Shown here: positions 25,632 to 34,016 of the stretch, one piece after another
Position numbering within the stretch: the first letter of the stretch is position 1
How the letters are laid out: each line of letters opens with the position of its first letter
From: Fibrobacter sp.
GTDB lineage: Bacteria > Fibrobacterota > Fibrobacteria > Fibrobacterales > Fibrobacteraceae
DNA: 64,000 nucleotides
Reading direction: 5' to 3'
Assembly: GCA_024398995.1 (NCBI GenBank)
Contig: JAKSIE010000004.1
Location: forward strand, 38,461-102,460
Program-made: the position numbers and the translations under genes
The notes under the pieces: model-generated
Told to the model about the DNA's origin: nothing
Seen by the model: only the letters and a program-made list of their open reading frames with translations
The model's database searches: none

Positions 25632-26215
25632 TGGATCGTCCCTCCCATTTTTTCAATCAAATCCATCCACTGCTTCGTGGTGGCCTTTTTCTTGCGAGAC
25701 GCAGGGCTGGTCCCTTTCTTAGCAGAGCCAACGAGAGCCGAAGCCAAGGGGGCAGGGTTTGCGTGAGTCAAGGCTATGGCTAAGGCGTCGGACGCGTCCA
25801 AAGGCAAATCCCCCCTTTCAATCCCCAGGCGGGCAAAAACCATATTGGCCACCTGTTCCTTGGAAGCACTTCCTTTTCCGGTAATGGACTGTTTAACGAC
25901 TGATGGCGGATACTCGTTATAAGTCATGCCACGACGGCGGCATGCCACTAGAACTGCACCACGAATATGACCCAAAACTAAGGCACTCTTGGGATTCTTG
26001 TAAAAGAACACGCCTTCCATACTCAAAGCCTGGGGCTTGTACTTATCCAACAGTTTTTCCAATTCCGTAAGGATATGCAACAGACGATCTTCCAAAGGCT
26101 TGGTTTCTGAGGCGTGCAAAACACCATATTCCAAGACTTTTGGGCAATTTTCGCCCGTATCTAAAAAAGCATACCCCGTTGTTATGGAACCAGGGTCAAT
26201 CCCAAGAATAATCAT
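25628..26215 (-). CDS. ruvC: Holliday junction endonuclease RuvC
   Basis: RuvC is the dimeric resolvase that cuts Holliday junctions with RuvAB. The start at 26215 gives the canonical MIILGIDPGS, with Asp7 as catalytic residue and AAGG-like sequence upstream. Longer frames to 26386 are not supported. The other catalytic positions are the Glu in LSMEGVFF, and the two late Asp in DASDALAIALTH. SITGKGSASKEQV is the conserved DNA-binding loop. The C-terminal 35 residues are a basic tail (KKGTSPASRKKKATTKQW) beyond the usual end near residue 165. The gene is divergent from the primase-helicase-like gene (54 bp apart) and first in an operon with two murein peptidases. Confidence 0.95.
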   Translation of the reverse strand: MIILGIDPGSITTGYAFLDTGENCPKVLEYGVLHASETKPLEDRLLHILTELEKLLDKYKPQALSMEGVFFYKNPKSALVLGHIRGAVLVACRRRGMTYNEYPPSVVKQSITGKGSASKEQVANMVFARLGIERGDLPLDASDALAIALTHANPAPLASALVGSAKKGTSPASRKKKATTKQWMDLIEKMGGTIQ

Positions 26216-26269
26216 ACCTTGAAAAATAAAAAATATGTAGATTTCAAGAAGTAAGAAAAGGAATCCGTT

Positions 26270-28156
26270 ATGCTTATAGATCAAGAACATGCCGGTATTA
26301 TCATGCGAGCCAAGACTCATCCGCGCCAGCTGGGAATCCCTCTGAGCCGCTGGGGTCGAAACCTTATCGCTTGCTGCCCCTTCCACTCCCCCGAAGAAAC
26401 CTCTTTGTTCTTCTACGACGCCTTGGGATACTGGCGTTATCGCTGCTTGCAGTGCGGAAGCGAAGGCGACCTAATTGAATTTGTAATGCGTAGCCGTTTT
26501 AACGGTATGGAAGAACCTCAGGCTCGTGCTGAGGCTCTGGATTTCCTTGGAACTTTGGAACCCGAGCATGACTCCGTCCAGGATGAACATCCCTGGATCA
26601 AGGAAATCGGCGGCGAAAAATCCAAAGTTCTCGAAAACTTTGTGCGTTACTGCCATTGGGCCGCATGCAAGAGTCCGTCTTCTGCAGAATTTTTGCAGTC
26701 TCGCGGCTGGAGCATTGGACAGGCACAACTGTATGGTATCGGTTACTATAGCGGCGATCCGGAACCCTTTGCTAGCTACTGCATGCTCTCCGGCATTGAA
26801 CGCCACCAAATCAACTTCTACCTGGACAACCTGGAAGCCTACCGCGAACCGCGAATCACCATTCCCGCTCGCAACTCCAAGGGTTTGATCCATTCTGTGT
26901 ATGGCCGTGTCCTGGACGATTCCGACAGCAGCCACACTTACGTATCCTACGCATCTGGTCCCAGCGATATTCCCTTCAATATCCAGTCCGAGAACAGCAA
27001 GCCCATCATTGTGGAAGGTTTCTTTGATGCGTTAACCGCAGACCTGGCAGGTATTCCCGGCGTGGTTTCCACCATGTACCAGGAACTTTCCCTGAGCCAC
27101 TTATACAAGTTGAAGGCTTGCGGAGCCGATTCTGTCACTGTCATACTCCGTCGCGAGCAAGACCGTCGCGAACAGGAATTCCGCATCCAAAAATACTTGA
27201 AGATGGCGGAGGAACTGAATCTTAAATTTAAGTCCATCGTGCTTCCTAAGGAAGAAACCGTAGACAAGGTGGTTCGCAAGAACGGTGCGGACCAGTTGAT
27301 TAATTTGATCCAGCAGACCGAAGAAGACACCGTCCACACCCACCGTCGTTCCATGCTTCTGCAGGACATCAAGGAAAACTTTGACACCGCCATGGGCTGC
27401 CCGCCGGACGTTCGCGTAGGCTATTCCCTAAGCACCTTCCCAAAACTGACAAAGACCATTGACGGTATCCAATCCGGTTGTTTCTACGTATCCTCCAAGC
27501 CCTTCGGCTTGAAGACGACATTGATGTCCAGTATGGCCCTGGATTTGATTCAAAGCAATCCGAACCTGAAGCTGATTTACATCGCACTGGAAACACCTCG
27601 TCGTCAAATCTTTGACAGACTTGTTGCAATGCTTATTGGCGAGTCCGTTCTGACCGTACGCAAGCAGAGCGAAGACGAAGCTGTGAACCAGAAAATTCTG
27701 GAAGCCACACGCGAACTGATGGGATTCGTCCGCAACAACCGGCTTGAAATTTGGGATGACCAACCTGACCTCGACAACATGGAGTTCATTGCAACTCTGA
27801 AGGAAGAAGCAAAGGAACACCCCAACCTGGTTGTATTCATTGATGGCATCGATCATCTGAAGATTACGGATTACTTTGACTTGAATGATATTCACGAACG
27901 CCGTTCTTCCATCATTCTCGACCTGTACAAGGCTGTAGATATCCCGCTGTTCTTGGGCGGCGAACTGGTGGATTCCGAAAACGGTCTTGTGGGTCCTCGT
28001 GCTTACCTCCGCGACTCTGATGCCATATACTGGCTGGAATCCAAGGGTGGCAATTTGTTCCTGAACGTTGATTCAAAGCGTTTGGGCAGCAGCCAGGTTT
28101 ATCAGGGCAACTTGTCCATTGATCCGCTTTCCAACAGAATGCAGGAAGAAGGCTAA
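26270..28156 (+). CDS. Twinkle/T7 gp4-like primase-helicase protein with degenerate TOPRIM and P-loop
   Basis: The 628-residue protein has the order of phage T7 gp4 or mitochondrial Twinkle. A CHC2-type zinc finger with all four ligands (CCPFHSPEE, then YRCLQCGSEGDLIEFV) lies at residues about 30-70. A TOPRIM-like region lies at about 240-350 (PIIVEGFFDALTADLAGIPG). A DnaB-like RecA fold lies at about 395-600 with a Walker B strand LVVFIDGIDHL. The metal-binding DGDxAG of TOPRIM is replaced by RREQDR, and the later DPD by TVD. The P-loop reads SSKPFGLKTT, with Leu where the Gly before Lys normally stands. Priming is therefore unlikely and ATP use uncertain. It is divergent from ruvC. The next gene starts 20 bp downstream. 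Confidence 0.75.
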   Translation: MLIDQEHAGIIMRAKTHPRQLGIPLSRWGRNLIACCPFHSPEETSLFFYDALGYWRYRCLQCGSEGDLIEFVMRSRFNGMEEPQARAEALDFLGTLEPEHDSVQDEHPWIKEIGGEKSKVLENFVRYCHWAACKSPSSAEFLQSRGWSIGQAQLYGIGYYSGDPEPFASYCMLSGIERHQINFYLDNLEAYREPRITIPARNSKGLIHSVYGRVLDDSDSSHTYVSYASGPSDIPFNIQSENSKPIIVEGFFDALTADLAGIPGVVSTMYQELSLSHLYKLKACGADSVTVILRREQDRREQEFRIQKYLKMAEELNLKFKSIVLPKEETVDKVVRKNGADQLINLIQQTEEDTVHTHRRSMLLQDIKENFDTAMGCPPDVRVGYSLSTFPKLTKTIDGIQSGCFYVSSKPFGLKTTLMSSMALDLIQSNPNLKLIYIALETPRRQIFDRLVAMLIGESVLTVRKQSEDEAVNQKILEATRELMGFVRNNRLEIWDDQPDLDNMEFIATLKEEAKEHPNLVVFIDGIDHLKITDYFDLNDIHERRSSIILDLYKAVDIPLFLGGELVDSENGLVGPRAYLRDSDAIYWLESKGGNLFLNVDSKRLGSSQVYQGNLSIDPLSNRMQEEG

Positions 28157-28176
28157 AGCCTTTTAGTTAGCATAGA

Positions 28177-29367
28177 ATGTTTACCATTGTTGACTTCAAT
28201 AATTTCTGGAGCCCTTCTGGGGGCGGTGTTCGACGTTACCATTTACAGAAGATGGCTTTCTACGAGCAGCAAAGCGAGGTGCTTTCTGTATTCGTTATGC
28301 CGGACTCCAAAACATATACCGAAAAGAAAAGTGACGGTTTGGTTATTGAGCATGTTAAAGCGTTCCGTTTTCCAGGAAACTGGGAGTATCGCTTCATTTG
28401 GAAGCAATCCCAGATTCGTCCTATACTGCGGAAATACATGCCCGACGTGATTGAAGTAGGATCCCCCTACATACTGCCCTCCGTTGTGCGTTGCGCCGCG
28501 AAAAAGATTTGCCCTAATGCAGCCTTGCTCAGTTTCTGGCACGCAGACTTTCCCATCACTTATGTGGAACGTCCTGTAGCAAACAAGCTTGGCGCTGCAA
28601 TGGGTTCATTCTGCAAGAAGGCGGCCTTCTGGTACGCCCGTCAGGAATTTAAAAAGTACGATGGCATACAGGTTTCCTGCAAGGAAGTTCTGGACCGCTG
28701 CGACGCCAATGGCTTGCCCAAGTCCCATTGGATTCCATTGGGCTGCGACATTCAGATGTTCTCTCCAGAAAAACGGGATGAGGAGTTGGTGAAGAGTTTA
28801 AAGGATGGTGATTCCGACCGTTTGACCATTTTTTTCCCCCACCGTTTTTGCGAAGAAAAGGGCATAGAACTTTTGCTGGGCGCTTACGACATCATTGCCG
28901 AAAAATTGAAGAGTGAGCCAGCCCTCGTCCTTGCAGGCACAGGCCCTTACCTGCCCCAGGTTCAAGAAGCCGTCGCAAAGCATCCGCGCATTCAGTATGC
29001 AGGTTTCATCAAGTCCATTGATGAAATGGCAAAGCATTACGCCAGCGTAGACTTGGGCTTGGCCCTCTCCGGCTGGGAAACCTTCGGTTTATCCATCTTG
29101 GAAAGCATGGCCTGTGGAAACGCCCAAATTGGCGCTAGCACAGGAGCTGCTGCAGAACACGTAATGGAATCAGGCGCCGGTACAATTCTCGAGACACGCA
29201 CGCCTCAAGCTCTTGCAGACGCCATCGTAGATCTGTATCATTCCGACTTGTCTCAGAAGAAAGTCAACGCTCGCACATACGCAGAAAAGTTCAGCTGGAA
29301 CGATTGCTTTAAGCGCCAGCTGGAACTCTACAAAGAAATTTCACAACAAAAAAGGAAACAATCATGA
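28177..29367 (+). CDS. Glycosyltransferase family 4 protein
   Basis: The 396-residue protein has the two-Rossmann GT-B fold of GT4 enzymes. The N-terminal donor-free half has SGGGVRRYH, the glycine-rich acceptor loop. The C-terminal half begins FFPHRFCEEKGIELLLGAY and contains ALVLAGTGPY, then the nucleotide-sugar motif ETFGLSILESMACG with the E-x7-E spacing, then GASTGAAAEHV. The substrate cannot be told; GT4 enzymes work on lipopolysaccharide, capsule or glycolipids. A tiny AGGC-TAAA-GCCT hairpin precedes it but transcription from the primase-like gene probably continues. Its last four bases overlap the next start (ATGA). Confidence 0.9.
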   Translation: MFTIVDFNNFWSPSGGGVRRYHLQKMAFYEQQSEVLSVFVMPDSKTYTEKKSDGLVIEHVKAFRFPGNWEYRFIWKQSQIRPILRKYMPDVIEVGSPYILPSVVRCAAKKICPNAALLSFWHADFPITYVERPVANKLGAAMGSFCKKAAFWYARQEFKKYDGIQVSCKEVLDRCDANGLPKSHWIPLGCDIQMFSPEKRDEELVKSLKDGDSDRLTIFFPHRFCEEKGIELLLGAYDIIAEKLKSEPALVLAGTGPYLPQVQEAVAKHPRIQYAGFIKSIDEMAKHYASVDLGLALSGWETFGLSILESMACGNAQIGASTGAAAEHVMESGAGTILETRTPQALADAIVDLYHSDLSQKKVNARTYAEKFSWNDCFKRQLELYKEISQQKRKQS

Positions 29368-29681
29368 TTAGACATATCGTTTGGTGGAAGTTGAAGGCAG
29401 AAGCCGAAGGCGCAACCGCAAAGGAAAACGGCGAAAAGCTGGTAGCAGCATTCCACGCTCTAGAAGGCAAGATTCCGGGCCTGGTCAGCATCGAATCCGG
29501 TTTGAACTTCAACAAATCCGAACTTGGCAACGGCGACATCGAATATGATATCGCACTAGACACCACCTTCCGTACCAAGGAAGCACTGGATTTCTACCAG
29601 GGTCACCCGGATCACCAGGCTATCGTTGGCTTCGTGAAGAAGGTCGTAGTTGAACGCCGCGCTGTGGATTTCGAATACTAA
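29364..29681 (+). CDS. Dabb (stress-responsive alpha/beta barrel) domain protein
   Basis: A 105-residue protein with the Dabb fold: MIRHIVWWKLK at the start, the central IPGLVSIESGLNF strand, and the closing FYQGHPDHQAIVGFVKKVVVERRAVDF. The HPxHQAxxxF motif is the family's most conserved feature. Dabb dimers occur in stress proteins and small-molecule cyclases; the role here is unknown. The start overlaps the GT4 stop by 4 bp, so the two are coupled, and a strong terminator follows. Confidence 0.92.
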   Translation: MIRHIVWWKLKAEAEGATAKENGEKLVAAFHALEGKIPGLVSIESGLNFNKSELGNGDIEYDIALDTTFRTKEALDFYQGHPDHQAIVGFVKKVVVERRAVDFEY

Positions 29682-29692
29682 TCCAAAGGCAA

Positions 29693-29724
29693 TAAAAAAA
29701 CTCCCTGAAAAGGGAGCTTTTTTT
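29693..29724. terminator. Bidirectional terminator after the Dabb gene
   Basis: CTCCCT-GAAA-AGGGAG flanked by seven A and seven T, between convergent genes. Confidence 0.93.
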
Positions 29725-29744
29725 GCACTTAATTTTCCGGTTTC

Positions 29745-32330
29745 TTACTTGTCCTTCTTGAGCCAAGTTTTGCAGAGAAGCGTGGAGAAGACAACGCTTG
29801 TCACAAGGAAGATAAAGATACCGATACAGGCCAGGTCACCAATGCCTTTAAGGCCTCGATGAGTTGTAAAGAGGAAACCAACAAAGCCCGCAATTGTTGT
29901 CGTGGAACTTGCAATCACGTTTCGACCCGTGGTATCCATCAACTTACGCAAAGTCATGGTCTTATCAGAAGTCCAGGAAGTCAGCAGATGAATAGACGCA
30001 TCAATGCCCAAGCCAAGAGTCATGGGAATCACAATCACATTGTATATGCTGATTTTGCCATAGGAGAAATACTGTGTCAAGAAGCCTAGTACACCCAAGG
30101 TAATCAATGCACCCATACCAAAGGGAACGCAACCCGTAGCGAACATTTTTGGCTTACGGAAGGAAATTACCAAAGTACCGAAGATTACAAGAAGAATGAC
30201 TAGAGCCAAGTTCATGCTATCTTCCTTCACTGATTTAATTACATCGGAAAGAATGAACTGAGAAGAGAAGGTACGGAGGTTTTCTCCATCAAAGTTCCAA
30301 TGGCCGTAACGGTCCTGGAAGGTTTGCAAGGCGTTTGCATCCCAGCTGGGGAAATTACCGTAGATAAAGCCAATCTTACCATAGGACCCATCCTTTTCGC
30401 GCAGGATATCCAAGGTCCAGCTAGGCACATCTTCGGCGGTAAACGGTTCTTCTACAGCGGCCATCAAACGGAGGTTGGCGATGTTGACGGAATCGTCACC
30501 TGTAGCGCGATCAAACACACGTGCTTCTACCAAGTCGCGTATTTCTTCAATGACCTCAAGACGAATCTTTTGGGAATCTGCAGGCGGAACAAAGCTACGG
30601 AGCGTGAGGAAGCTACCCAGCAGAGAATCCTTTTCCACGTTCAGGCGATACATCAAGGTGTCGTACAGTTTATCCAGCTGTTCAGGCTTGGAGCCCATCA
30701 CAGCCGCCGGCGTAGAAGTCTTTGCCTTGTGACCATCGCGAGTCACACTGGTAGAAATCTTGGTCTTCTGAGTCTTAACCACCGTTGAGGCTCGACGAAG
30801 GTTCTTCAGGTCATGTTCAAAGTCAACACTCGGTGCATAGTAAATAGAAGCAATGCCTATGGCCAAGCAGATGGCAGCAGCAATCTTGAAGAACTTGAAA
30901 ATCTTTTCTTCGCTCCAGGACTTGGGGAAAAGAGAATTCTGGGGAGCTGCGGGAATGCCGCCCATGCACTTAACGAACACCGGCAAGACAAGCACGGAAG
31001 TCATCATATTGAACAAAACACCCGCAGAGGAGACCACGCCAAATTCGTAAAAACCCTTGAAGTGAGCCACCAGAAGAGTCAAGAAAGCAGCAATGGTTGT
31101 AAAGCTAGCCAAAATAAAGGGCTTAAGCATCTTCTTCTGAGCTTCTTCCAAGACTTCTTCGAGTGTGGCGCACTTGTGCAAAAGCTTTTGAGCGGTGCCC
31201 ATCATGTGAATGGAATAGTCAATACCCACGCCAAGAATAATGGACGCCACAAAGACCGTAAACGGGCTCAGCTTTCCGTAAACGAGTGCCGTAAATGCAA
31301 AGGTTGGAATACAGGCATAAAGTACCGTAGCGGTAACCAGAATCGGGCCCTTGACACTACGGAAGAAGAAACTAGTAAGAAGAATAATCAGCACGAGGCT
31401 AATGGCAAAGGAGAAGATACTGTCATTGGCGACTTCATCCACTTCCTTCAATCCTTCATAAGTACCTTCAACGCTGAAACGAGTTTTTGCAGAATAGGTA
31501 CGTTCACCGAAGTGTTTGAGCAAGACTTCGGTCTGAGCCAGAATTCGAGTCACAAATTCGTAGTCGGTAGAGGGTTTGATAAGCTTAGCGTTCACAACGC
31601 CATTAAACCAAACCTTGCCAGTGCTATCCGGTCGGGGGCAGCCAATTAGGCGAGTTCTCAAGTGTGCAGGCACAGGGGCCTTGGGGTCCCATTCCTTCAC
31701 CTGGGATTCTGTCTTAGCGGTATCCTTAGGCTTGTTCAAAAATGTTGCAAAGGCGCCAATCGCTTCGTCAGGCAAACCCAACTCCTGAGGCAAATCAGAA
31801 TCAAACCATACTCTTTCCTTCTTTTCTTCGGAAGCCGATTCCTCGCCTAAAAGGTCAACAACCAGAGGACCATTCTTACGGCCGATTTCAAGCTGTAAAT
31901 CTTCCAGATTGTCGCGAATACGCTCCAAGTGTGTCACCGGAAGGTAAAGGAGAGCATTATTCTTAAAGAACTGATTGTTGTTATCGATCTGGATTGAAAC
32001 AAAGTCATCCACCCAGTTCTTTCTGATATAGTCACTGATGGAATCCTGCATCGCAGCAACAATGTCAGGATCTTCGCTCTGAATTGCAATGGTAAAACGG
32101 TCTGCACTACCAAAACGAGTGTAGGACTCTTCAAGCGCAATAACGCTGGGAGTATCCTCTGGAAGCAAGTGAGACAAGTCCGCATCCAACTTTAGACCTG
32201 GTTTAACTAAAATCGGATAGACGCAAAGCAATGCCAGCACCAAATAGAATGCTAGCGCCTTGTACGGATGCTTACAAATCAGTGGAATATACCACTTGGA
32301 AAATCTTTCTTGAAGAGACGGTTTAGACAT
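29745..32330 (-). CDS. RND-superfamily (MMPL/HpnN type) membrane exporter
   Basis: The 861-residue protein has the duplicated RND layout. A first helix near residues 23-42 is followed by a periplasmic loop (LDADLSHLLPEDTPSVIALEE) and a bundle of five helices (SIFSFAISLVLIILLTSFFFR onward). The second half repeats this. The GVGIDYSIHMMG motif and the matching GLGIDASIHLLTSW mark the two repeats and carry the Asp typical of HpnN/MMPL proteins. These move lipids or hopanoids to the outer membrane; the substrate here is unknown. The gene is alone, leftward, 17 bp after a glycosyltransferase gene, and probably cotranscribed with it. Confidence 0.9.
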   Translation of the reverse strand: MSKPSLQERFSKWYIPLICKHPYKALAFYLVLALLCVYPILVKPGLKLDADLSHLLPEDTPSVIALEESYTRFGSADRFTIAIQSEDPDIVAAMQDSISDYIRKNWVDDFVSIQIDNNNQFFKNNALLYLPVTHLERIRDNLEDLQLEIGRKNGPLVVDLLGEESASEEKKERVWFDSDLPQELGLPDEAIGAFATFLNKPKDTAKTESQVKEWDPKAPVPAHLRTRLIGCPRPDSTGKVWFNGVVNAKLIKPSTDYEFVTRILAQTEVLLKHFGERTYSAKTRFSVEGTYEGLKEVDEVANDSIFSFAISLVLIILLTSFFFRSVKGPILVTATVLYACIPTFAFTALVYGKLSPFTVFVASIILGVGIDYSIHMMGTAQKLLHKCATLEEVLEEAQKKMLKPFILASFTTIAAFLTLLVAHFKGFYEFGVVSSAGVLFNMMTSVLVLPVFVKCMGGIPAAPQNSLFPKSWSEEKIFKFFKIAAAICLAIGIASIYYAPSVDFEHDLKNLRRASTVVKTQKTKISTSVTRDGHKAKTSTPAAVMGSKPEQLDKLYDTLMYRLNVEKDSLLGSFLTLRSFVPPADSQKIRLEVIEEIRDLVEARVFDRATGDDSVNIANLRLMAAVEEPFTAEDVPSWTLDILREKDGSYGKIGFIYGNFPSWDANALQTFQDRYGHWNFDGENLRTFSSQFILSDVIKSVKEDSMNLALVILLVIFGTLVISFRKPKMFATGCVPFGMGALITLGVLGFLTQYFSYGKISIYNVIVIPMTLGLGIDASIHLLTSWTSDKTMTLRKLMDTTGRNVIASSTTTIAGFVGFLFTTHRGLKGIGDLACIGIFIFLVTSVVFSTLLCKTWLKKDK

Positions 32331-32347
32331 AAACTCAAATATACTAA

Positions 32348-33358
32348 TTAAAGGATTTTACCAACCAGTTCCAACAGCTTAATCAAGGCAGGCATTTTCT
32401 TGTAACCAAACTCAAGGACCCTGGCAAATGCATAGGAACGAATAATATCAGCACCAAAGGAGCCTGCGTGCTTCGTTTGATACAAGAAGGCATCCTTTGC
32501 ATTGGCAATGACATCGTCGTAATACTCATTGATATGAACAGACTTGTCCGCATTTACCGTCACTGGGATTTCCTTCAGGTCGGTATAGAAGTTCTTGCGT
32601 AAAATCTTAGGCAAGAATACATCCATGCTGGCAGGGACCGGACGGCCACAGGTATTGATAATGCGTGAACCGAAGAAATGGAACACCTTACCGTTGGGAA
32701 TGAACTTTTTGGCATAGGCCAACTGACAGTTCCATTCACCAGGCATTTCCTTGATGACATAACCAAAGGTATGATCAGTTTCTGCAAAGGATGCCATGTC
32801 GTACGGGAAGTTCTTGGAAACGCAATGCTGCCAAAGTTCATGCCATTTTTCAAAGAATTTGCGGCATTCTGCATTGTCCGGGGCATAAATAACACCGCTA
32901 TTGAACAACTGGTCATTCAAAATCGGCGAAAAGCCCATATTCTTAGCGTTATTCAAAACCTTTTTGCGGTTGATTGCCTTGGAAAGATTTGTGTGGAAAT
33001 CCAACACGGCGTAAATCTGGCCATTCCATTCTGCGGGAATAGAAAGATCGCCTACAACAGCAATGTCGGAATCCAGGAAGAGGAAATCACCGTCCACCAT
33101 GTTGCGCATGGACGTTTTAAGGAAACGGGAACGGAGCATAGGAGTCAGTTTTTCATCCAACTCCATAACCTTAAGTTCATCAACAACTTCCTTTAAGACC
33201 GCACGATTACCAGTCAAAGTTGCTTCAGTTCTATCGTCAGTCAGAACCGTAACATAGGCTCCCGGATTGTGCGCACGCAAGGACGCAATCGCAACAATAG
33301 TTTGTTCGCAATAAAAGTCCTTGGGGGAACTGGTAAGAACAAAAAGGTATTTCGTCAT
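32348..33358 (-). CDS. GT8-like glycosyltransferase
   Basis: The start at 33358 has GGAG 9 bp upstream and begins TKYLFVLTSSPKDFY; the longer frame to 33385 adds a poor leader. The 336-residue protein has a Rossmann-like N-terminus (IVAIASLRAHNPGAYVTVLTDD), a DxD motif in DGDFLFLDSDIAVVGDL near residue 100, and LNDQLFNSGVIYAP, which matches GT8-type nucleotide-diphospho-sugar transferases. A late KVFHFFGSR supplies a His expected for metal binding. The substrate is unknown. It is followed 17 bp later by the RND exporter gene, which could mean both act on the same glycolipid, but that is inference. Confidence 0.75.
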   Translation of the reverse strand: MTKYLFVLTSSPKDFYCEQTIVAIASLRAHNPGAYVTVLTDDRTEATLTGNRAVLKEVVDELKVMELDEKLTPMLRSRFLKTSMRNMVDGDFLFLDSDIAVVGDLSIPAEWNGQIYAVLDFHTNLSKAINRKKVLNNAKNMGFSPILNDQLFNSGVIYAPDNAECRKFFEKWHELWQHCVSKNFPYDMASFAETDHTFGYVIKEMPGEWNCQLAYAKKFIPNGKVFHFFGSRIINTCGRPVPASMDVFLPKILRKNFYTDLKEIPVTVNADKSVHINEYYDDVIANAKDAFLYQTKHAGSFGADIIRSYAFARVLEFGYKKMPALIKLLELVGKIL

Positions 33359-33499
33359 AAGAAATCTCCGAACAATAACTATCAATTTTATGGTAGTTAC
33401 ACAAGCTCTTTTTACATCTATTTACAATTTCAAAAATAGACAAATAAAACGTGTTTTTCATCACCATCGACATTTATTTTTTACTAGATTTAGGGCAAC

Positions 33500-33994
33500 A
33501 TGGTACAATTGAGTCAAACATCGTGGCAAGAATATTCCCTTCCTAATGTAATGGAAACCTTGCAGTATGCCCCGATGAACATACAAATCGGTAAGACCCC
33601 GCTCTTGCACTACACCCTTCCTAAGGAATTGGTGGCAGGATCCAGCGTGAACTACTACATCCAGTGCGGGTTCAAATCCATCAAGTGGACTGGCATCATC
33701 AGTTCGGTGAACGAAAACAAGATCACCGTTCGTCTTGGAAATGGCCCGTTCCGCGGCTTCACCGCATCTCATCAATTTGTATCCGAAGATTCCATGACCG
33801 CCTGCTACGATGAATTTTCCTTCCAGGGTTTTACAACAATCCCCGAAGAAACCTTTGCAGCGATCATTAGCAAAACCAACGTTGTTTACGCCATGAACGC
33901 ACGCAAGGATGCGCGCAATGTGATCATGGCCATGGAAAGCCAGAAGAAGACCCAAGCCTTCGAAGCTTTGGACCAGAGCGCAACCGCCGGCTAA
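33500..33994 (+). CDS. SRPBCC-fold (START-like) ligand-binding protein
   Basis: A 164-residue protein matching the SRPBCC pattern seen in the cyclase/dehydrase family. TPLLHYTLPKELVAGSSVNYYI is followed by KWTGIISSVNENKITVRLGNGPFRGFTASHQF and TACYDEFSFQGF, which is the GPxxxFxHxHxF and D-E-x-x-Y stretch of the family. The fold makes a cavity for hydrophobic ligands. The ligand is unknown. The C-terminal 40 residues are helical (YAMNARKDARNVIMAMES). It lies 22 bp before the UbiD gene and is probably cotranscribed with it. Confidence 0.75.
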   Translation: MVQLSQTSWQEYSLPNVMETLQYAPMNIQIGKTPLLHYTLPKELVAGSSVNYYIQCGFKSIKWTGIISSVNENKITVRLGNGPFRGFTASHQFVSEDSMTACYDEFSFQGFTTIPEETFAAIISKTNVVYAMNARKDARNVIMAMESQKKTQAFEALDQSATAG

Positions 33995-34016
33995 CCTTTC
34001 CAGGGAAACTGGACCT

